This document shows, piece after piece, positions 32,546-36,526 of a DNA stretch of 36,526 bases (the first letter of the stretch is position 1; every line of letters starts with the position of its first letter). The notes below the pieces were generated by a model. The model had not been told where the DNA came from and searched no databases. It saw only the letters and a list, made by a program, of their open reading frames with translations. This DNA is from Flavobacteriales bacterium. GTDB taxonomy: Bacteria; Bacteroidota; Bacteroidia; Flavobacteriales_F; PHOS-HE28. The stretch lies in contig JAEUSV010000132.1 of the NCBI GenBank assembly GCA_016788485.1, forward strand, positions 1 through 36,526. Direction: 5' to 3'. The translations under genes and the position numbers were made by a program.

Positions 32546-33135
32546 TCCGCTCCCGCCAGGACTATCTCGCCTACCGCGAAGCGGACCGCATCGCCCTGCG
32601 CCGGGAGTATTCGGCGCAGTCGATGTTCGACGAGGTTTGGAAGTTCCAGCGCCTGTTGCGCCGGGTGGAGTACCACATGAACTGCCACAAGAACCGCGGG
32701 CTCTTCGGCAAGCTCATCTACAAGTACTGGAGCATCCGCTTCCACAACCAGGGTGTGCGCTGCGGCTTCGACATCCCGCCCAACGTGTTCGGGCCGGGCC
32801 TCAGCATCGCCCACCGAGGCACCATCGTGGTGCATCCCGATGCGCGCATCGGCAAGAACTGCCGCATCCATGTGGACGTGGTGATCGGCACGCGCCCGGG
32901 ACCGGACGACCTCGTGCCCACCCTCGGCGACAACTGCTACATCGGTCCCGGTGCCAAGCTCTTCGGCGACATCACCATCGGGCCGAACACCGCCATTGGC
33001 GCCAACAGCGTGGTGAACAGCTCCTTCCCCGAGGGCTTCTGCACCATCGCCGGCGCCCCGGCCCGCAAGGTGAGCGACACGCCCAGCACGGAGTTCATCA
33101 TCGCCACGCGCAGCCCCAAGAAGACCCTCGGATGA
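32542..33135 (+). CDS. Hexapeptide-repeat acyltransferase (serine acetyltransferase-like)
   Basis: A 197-residue cytoplasmic acyltransferase of the left-handed beta-helix family. The N-terminal helical region (1-75) ends with VRCGFDIPPNVFGPGLSI. Hexapeptide repeats follow from about 84: SIAHRGTIVVHPDARIGKNC, then DNCYIGPGAKLFGDITIGPN and TAIGANSVVNSSF. It resembles CysE-like enzymes commonly found in capsule loci, where they acetylate sugars rather than serine. The end of the repeat region, IAGAPARKVS, is typical. A true serine acetyltransferase role is less likely given its place between a GT2 gene and wecB. Confidence 0.87.
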   Translation: MIRSRQDYLAYREADRIALRREYSAQSMFDEVWKFQRLLRRVEYHMNCHKNRGLFGKLIYKYWSIRFHNQGVRCGFDIPPNVFGPGLSIAHRGTIVVHPDARIGKNCRIHVDVVIGTRPGPDDLVPTLGDNCYIGPGAKLFGDITIGPNTAIGANSVVNSSFPEGFCTIAGAPARKVSDTPSTEFIIATRSPKKTLG

Positions 33136-34226
33136 AGCGCGTCCTCATCGTCGTCGGCACGCGCCCCAACTTCATCAAGGTCACGCGTTTCAAGCAGGTG
33201 GCCGCGCAGCGCGGCACGCTCGACGTGCGCATCGTGCACACCGGCCAGCACTTCAGCGCCAACATGGCCGACGTGTTCTTCGAGCAGTTCGGCCTGGTGC
33301 CCGACCGCTTCCTGAACATCGGCGCCGGCAGCCCCAACACGCAGATGGCCCAGGTGATGCTGGGGCTGGAGGCCGTGATCGCCGAGGAGAAGCCGGATAT
33401 GGTGATGGTGGTGGGCGATGTGAACAGCACGCTGGCCGCGGCCATCACCGCCAACAAGATGGGCGTGCGCATCGGTCACCTGGAGAGCGGCCTGCGTAGT
33501 CACGACCGAAGCATGCCCGAGGAGCACAACCGCGTGCTCACTGACGCGCTCACCGACCACTTCTTCATCACCGAGCAGAGCGGCCTGGACCACCTGCGGA
33601 AGGAGGGAAGGCCGGATGCAGCGCTCCATTTCGTGGGCAACACCATGATCGACACGCTCGTGGCCTTCGAGCCGCAGGTTCAGGCTTCGCCGGTGCTGCA
33701 GGAGCTTGGTCTTGGCGAGGGCGGCCATGTGCTCATGACCATCCACCGCCCCGCCACGGTGGACGTGCCCGAGCGGCTCGCGGCGCTGCTGGACCTGATC
33801 GCGGACGTGTGCGCCTCCGGGCGGAAGGTGGTGTTCCCGATCCACCCGCGCACGGTGAAGAACATCGAGGCCTTCGGGCTGAAGGCCAAGGCCGATGCCA
33901 TCCAGGGGCTGGTGCGCACCGAACCCTTGGACTACTTCGCCTTCCAGAAACTGGTGGCCACCTGCGGCTTCATCCTCACCGACAGCGGCGGCATCCAGGA
34001 GGAAAGCACCTTCCGCCGCAAACCCTGCCTCACCCTGCGGCCGAACACCGAGCGACCCATCACCGTCACGCTCGGCAGCAACGAGCTCGTGCCGTTGGAC
34101 ATGGATGCGGTGCGCACCGCCATCGCCCGCATCGAGAACGGCAGCTTCAAACAGGGCGAAGTGCCCCCGCTGTGGGACGGCCACGCCACCGAGCGGATCT
34201 TGGAGGTGCTGGAGCGCGTGCTTTAG
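33132..34226 (+). CDS. wecB: UDP-N-acetylglucosamine 2-epimerase (non-hydrolysing)
   Basis: This enzyme interconverts UDP-GlcNAc and UDP-ManNAc, the precursor of ManNAc or ManNAcA residues in surface glycans. The 364 residues match the family, with VVGTRPNFIKVTRF (7-20), VMVVGDVNSTLAAA, RIGHLESGLRSHDRSMPEEHNR, HPRTVKNIEAFGL and LTDSGGIQEESTF; the active-site acidic and His residues are in these blocks. The start overlaps the acyltransferase stop by 4 nt. It closes the long plus-strand locus; the next gene is convergent, 37 nt away. No wecC (ManNAc dehydrogenase) is adjacent, so the sugar may be ManNAc itself or one modified further. Confidence 0.95.
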   Translation: MKRVLIVVGTRPNFIKVTRFKQVAAQRGTLDVRIVHTGQHFSANMADVFFEQFGLVPDRFLNIGAGSPNTQMAQVMLGLEAVIAEEKPDMVMVVGDVNSTLAAAITANKMGVRIGHLESGLRSHDRSMPEEHNRVLTDALTDHFFITEQSGLDHLRKEGRPDAALHFVGNTMIDTLVAFEPQVQASPVLQELGLGEGGHVLMTIHRPATVDVPERLAALLDLIADVCASGRKVVFPIHPRTVKNIEAFGLKAKADAIQGLVRTEPLDYFAFQKLVATCGFILTDSGGIQEESTFRRKPCLTLRPNTERPITVTLGSNELVPLDMDAVRTAIARIENGSFKQGEVPPLWDGHATERILEVLERVL

Positions 34227-34263
34227 TGCGCAGGTTGCACCGACCCGCCTCCTCGCGAGACGC

Positions 34264-34530
34264 TTATCCCGCTCGTTTCTTCCCCAGCTCGGCCCTGATC
34301 GCGGCCAGCCGTTCGCCGGTCTTCTTGCCGCTGCGGAAGAACACATAGAACAAGGCGATCGGGAACACGACCATGACCAGGCGGAAACCCTGTGTGGCAA
34401 CCCCGAAGGCCAGCACGCCCAGCATGAAGCCCATCATCACGGCGGTGAGGGTCTGCTCCTTGCGGGCCTTTTTCTCTTCCGCCACGAGCTCTTCCAGGCT
34501 CATGCGCGTGTAGTCCTTGTTCGCTTCCAT
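34264..34530 (-). CDS. Small two-helix membrane protein, unknown
   Basis: An 88-residue protein I do not recognise. It has an N-terminal acidic helical region with MSLEELVAEEKKARKEQT (10-27), two adjacent hydrophobic segments (about 29-45, AVMMGFMLGVLAFGVAT, and 50-64, RLVMVVFPIALFYVF), and a basic tail with RSGKKTGERLAAIRAELGKKRAG. ATG 34530 was chosen over 34554 because a near-consensus -7 sequence GAACTTTG lies at 34552-34559. It is probably an independently transcribed inner-membrane protein, convergent with wecB. Confidence 0.6.
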   Translation of the reverse strand: MEANKDYTRMSLEELVAEEKKARKEQTLTAVMMGFMLGVLAFGVATQGFRLVMVVFPIALFYVFFRSGKKTGERLAAIRAELGKKRAG

Positions 34531-34551
34531 GTTCGGTGTGTGGTGGTAGGG

Positions 34552-34559
34552 CAAAGTTC
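34552..34559 (-). promoter_or_regulatory. Candidate -7 element of the small membrane protein gene
   Basis: The minus strand reads GAACTTTG, one mismatch from TAnnTTTG, 21 nt upstream of the ATG at 34530. No clear -33 box. Confidence 0.35.
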
Positions 34560-34641
34560 ATCCGGGAGCCGCTTCCCTCTGCTCGTTACCTGGAGAACGT
34601 CCCGGACGCGCTTGTGTTCGTGAGGGACCGGAACGCCACTG

Positions 34642-35391
34642 CTATTGTTCCGCCCTGAACAACCCGATCGTATAGTCCAGCAGCTTGCCATCCCCGTACA
34701 GCCCATGACCGGGTACCACGACCTTCACTTCCGGGTAGGCCTGCTTCACCGCTTCCACCGTGCCCGACCAGGCCGCCACGTTGGCATCGCCGAGGTAGCC
34801 CTTGCTCGCGTCCAGCTCCTTGATCAGGCAGCCGCCGAAAAGCACGTGCTCGCCGGGGAAGTGCCCCACCACGTTGTCCTTGGTGTGCCCTTCGCCGTGG
34901 AAGGTGGCGGTGATGCGCGCGTTGCCTACGGTGAGCTGCAGGCTGTCCGCAAAGGCGCGCTGCGGCACCTCCACGCTATCGGCCACGGCCAGGGCGATGG
35001 TGCGTTCGTGGGCGTAGGAGGGGATCCCGAGCGCGTGGAAGGCCTTAAGCCCGCCGAGGCAGTCGTCGTGGAAGTGGGTGGGGATCACCGCGGTGATGCG
35101 ACAATGCAGGCTGTCCTGCACCCAGCGGATGAGCTCGGTTGCGGCGCTGTCGTTGGTGGGTGTGTCGAAGACCATGGCCTCCGTTCCGCTACGCACCACC
35201 AGCCCGTTGCACGGCACGTTGCCGAAGTCCTGGGTCTGCTTGTAGCTGGTGTGGACGAAGCTGTTCGGGGTGACCTGCTCCACGATGAGCGCATCCGATC
35301 GGTGGACCTCCTTCGCCTGGAAGGCCGGCCGAGGAGGCGATGTGCAATGCGTCAAGAAGAGTGGTAGGGCCAGCAGCACGAGCGATCTCAT
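34642..35391 (-). CDS. bla: Subclass B1 metallo-beta-lactamase
   Basis: A 249-residue secreted zinc enzyme expected to open beta-lactam rings, including carbapenems in this subclass. All zinc ligands of the B1 type are visible: H106, H108 and D110 in PTHFHDDCLGG, H169 in GEGHTKDN, C188 in FGGCLIK, and H229 in VVPGHG. K191 in CLIK matches the substrate-contacting Lys of B1 enzymes. The N-terminus is a signal peptide that may be lipidated (LPLFLTHC), although His at -1 is atypical for a lipobox. ATG 35391 precedes the signal. It sits alone between a small membrane protein and a DUF1348 gene with no mobile element seen. Fold is secure; activity needs testing. Confidence 0.93.
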   Translation of the reverse strand: MRSLVLLALPLFLTHCTSPPRPAFQAKEVHRSDALIVEQVTPNSFVHTSYKQTQDFGNVPCNGLVVRSGTEAMVFDTPTNDSAATELIRWVQDSLHCRITAVIPTHFHDDCLGGLKAFHALGIPSYAHERTIALAVADSVEVPQRAFADSLQLTVGNARITATFHGEGHTKDNVVGHFPGEHVLFGGCLIKELDASKGYLGDANVAAWSGTVEAVKQAYPEVKVVVPGHGLYGDGKLLDYTIGLFRAEQ

Positions 35392-35422
35392 GGCACGAAT
35401 ATCCGATCCCTGCGGGTCGTGT

Positions 35423-35902
35423 TCACATGCCGAGCGCTGATAGCCCGGGATGCTCGTCCGGTCGCCGGCCCAAGGGCCAACGGAACTTGCGCTCCGCCTC
35501 AGTGATGGGCCGATCGTTGATGCTCGCGATGCGCCGCTGCATGAAGCCGTTCGCGTCGAACTCCCAGTTCTCATTGCCGTAGGACCGGAACCAGCTGCCC
35601 GAATCGTCGTGCCATTCGTAGGCGAAGCGCACGGCGATGCGGTTCCCCTGGCAGGCCCACAGTTCCTTGATCAGCCGGTAGTCCAGCTCCCGCGCCCATT
35701 TGCGCACCAGGAACTGCTCGATCGCTGCACGGCCGGTGATGAACTCGGCCCGGTTGCGCCATACGCTGTCGGGCGTGTAGGCCAGGGCCACGCGCTGCGG
35801 GTCGCGGCTGTTCCACGCATCCTCGGCCATGCGCACCTTCTGTGTGGCGGTCTCCGTGGTGAAGGGCGGGAAGGGCGGACGGGGTTGTTCGGTGGTGGAC
35901 AT
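35423..35902 (-). CDS. DUF1348 family protein (NTF2-like fold)
   Basis: A 159-residue cytoplasmic protein of the DUF1348 / SnoaL-like nuclear transport factor 2 superfamily, whose function is not established. The whole chain follows the family pattern: [20 protein letters not shown] (12-31), [13 protein letters not shown] (46-58), [20 protein letters not shown] (71-90), [20 protein letters not shown] (93-112) and [14 protein letters not shown] at the end. ATG 35902 begins the family-length protein. It lies 31 nt upstream of the beta-lactamase gene in the same direction, so the two may share a transcript, with no known functional link. Confidence 0.9.
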   Translation of the reverse strand: MSTTEQPRPPFPPFTTETATQKVRMAEDAWNSRDPQRVALAYTPDSVWRNRAEFITGRAAIEQFLVRKWARELDYRLIKELWACQGNRIAVRFAYEWHDDSGSWFRSYGNENWEFDANGFMQRRIASINDRPITEAERKFRWPLGRRPDEHPGLSALGM

Positions 35903-35973
35903 GGGGGAGTTGATCCGGCCTCTGCTTTCAGTGGATCCAGGCTGAAGATAGCCGACCTCCTTGGCTTAGTTCC

Positions 35974-35981
35974 TTCCTTTG
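35974..35981 (+). promoter_or_regulatory. Candidate -7 element of the partial glycosyltransferase gene
   Basis: TTCCTTTG differs from TAnnTTTG at one position and lies 27 nt before the ATG at 36009. It sits in a 106-nt divergent gap. Confidence 0.35.
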
Positions 35982-36008
35982 CGCCTCAGCGTCTTTGGGC
36001 CATCCGCC

Positions 36009-36526
36009 ATGCTCATCTACCTCACCTATAACGACCAGCCCAGCGGCGTCTACTGGAGCCAGGTGACGGACGTGGTGGAGCACCTGAACACCTTGGGCGG
36101 CCCGAAGGTGAAGCTGGTGGCCCTGGTGAGCGGCCGCGACTTCCGCAGCACCCGCCGCAAGATCAAGGCGCACAGCCCCTCGGCCCTGGTGCTGCCCATG
36201 GTGCCCACCATGCAGCGCTGGCGGATGAACACGGCGATCGTGGCCTGGGTGTGCCGCTTCCTGCGCCCCACCGGGATCATCTGCCGCGGGCCCTTCGCCA
36301 CCTGGATGGCGCTGCGCATGCGCGAGCGGGGCCTCACGAAGAAGGTCTGCTTCGATGGGCGCGGGGCCTACGCGGCGGAGTGGGAGGAGTACCGGATCAT
36401 CGATGACGACGCGCTGATCGCCCAGTTCCGGCCGCTGGAGCAGGAGGCGGTGAACGCGAGCGACCTGCGCATCGCCGTGAGCCAGGCCTTGGTGGACCAT
36501 TGGCGGGAGCGGTACGCGTATGCCGG
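36009..36526 (+). CDS. Probable GT4-like glycosyltransferase, N-terminal part (runs off window end)
   Basis: The first 172 codons of a cytoplasmic GT-B-type protein. It begins MLIYLTYNDQPSGVYWSQV, typical of the glycosyltransferase 4-like N-terminal domain, with the glycine-containing loop near residues 11-14. VALVSGRDF (about 38-46), IICRGPFATWMALRMRERG (about 94-112) and VCFDGRGAYAAEWEEY (about 116-131) form a Rossmann-like acceptor domain. The catalytic C-terminal domain lies beyond the window. It is divergent from the DUF1348 gene and probably starts a further polysaccharide gene group, so the glycan locus may continue. Confidence 0.75.
   Translation, partial: MLIYLTYNDQPSGVYWSQVTDVVEHLNTLGGPKVKLVALVSGRDFRSTRRKIKAHSPSALVLPMVPTMQRWRMNTAIVAWVCRFLRPTGIICRGPFATWMALRMRERGLTKKVCFDGRGAYAAEWEEYRIIDDDALIAQFRPLEQEAVNASDLRIAVSQALVDHWRERYAYA

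Noticed and set aside
32542..33135. Assignment as cysE for cysteine synthesis to pair with cysDNC
   Set aside because: It lies between a GT2 gene and wecB, 20 kb from cysDNC, and the N-terminal region is not clearly that of CysE; sugar acetylation fits better.
34227..34263. Terminator between wecB and the convergent small gene
   Set aside because: Only a four-base GTGC/GCAC stem is visible, too weak to call.
34642..35391. Alternative call as glyoxalase II or another general MBL-fold hydrolase
   Set aside because: The Cys188 ligand with the CLIK motif and GHTKDN block fits subclass B1 beta-lactamases and not glyoxalase II, which lacks the Cys ligand.

Overview
The window looks like a chromosomal segment of a high-GC member of the Bacteroidota, most likely Flavobacteriales-like. 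The evidence is a gliding-motility/T9SS-type C-terminal motif in a lipoprotein (1893-2405), an exosortase F system with a PID-CTERM-like target (5111-6345), near-consensus Bacteroidota -7 elements (TAnnTTTG) at several starts, and few Shine-Dalgarno sequences. No tRNA, rRNA, CRISPR array or insertion sequence was seen.

Layout. (1) 1-5056 is housekeeping or accessory: the N-terminal part of fumarylacetoacetase, a DUF5819-like/HTTM membrane pair, a lipoprotein, and an overlapping glyA - thioesterase - secreted protein operon. (2) 5111-6345 is a three-gene exosortase F operon (PID-CTERM peptide, xrtF, XrtF-associated membrane protein). It is divergent from (3) 6565-16633, the start of a surface-polysaccharide locus. 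This holds a Wzc-like tyrosine autokinase, an ABC-2 permease (Wzm type), cysD, fused cysNC, a TSUP permease, the Wzt-type ATPase with a C-terminal cargo domain, a sulfotransferase and a sugar aminotransferase. (4) 16636-21018 continues with a WbqC-family protein, an inverted phosphotransferase/acetyltransferase pair, a methyltransferase and a GT2 enzyme. From inside wzt to about 21.0 kb the DNA is visibly less GC-rich than its flanks. (5) 21018-34226 is a long, tightly packed run of glycosyltransferases (seven GT2, two GT4), an MBOAT/SGNH O-acylation pair, a hexapeptide acyltransferase and wecB. (6) 34264-36526 holds a small membrane protein, a subclass B1 metallo-beta-lactamase, a DUF1348 protein and the start of another glycosyltransferase.

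How it may fit together. CysD and CysNC would make PAPS, and the sulfotransferase at 14805 would use it, so I infer a sulfated surface glycan. The glycan would be built by about eleven glycosyltransferases and decorated by aminotransferase, acetyltransferase, methyltransferase and O-acyltransferase enzymes. Export would be through the Wzm/Wzt transporter, with chain control or signalling by the Wzc-like kinase. The exosortase F operon shares a divergent promoter region with the kinase gene, which suggests a link between protein sorting and glycan production; that link is inferred. No wza, wzx, wzy or initiating phosphoglycosyltransferase was recognised, so the locus is either incomplete here or relies on genes elsewhere.
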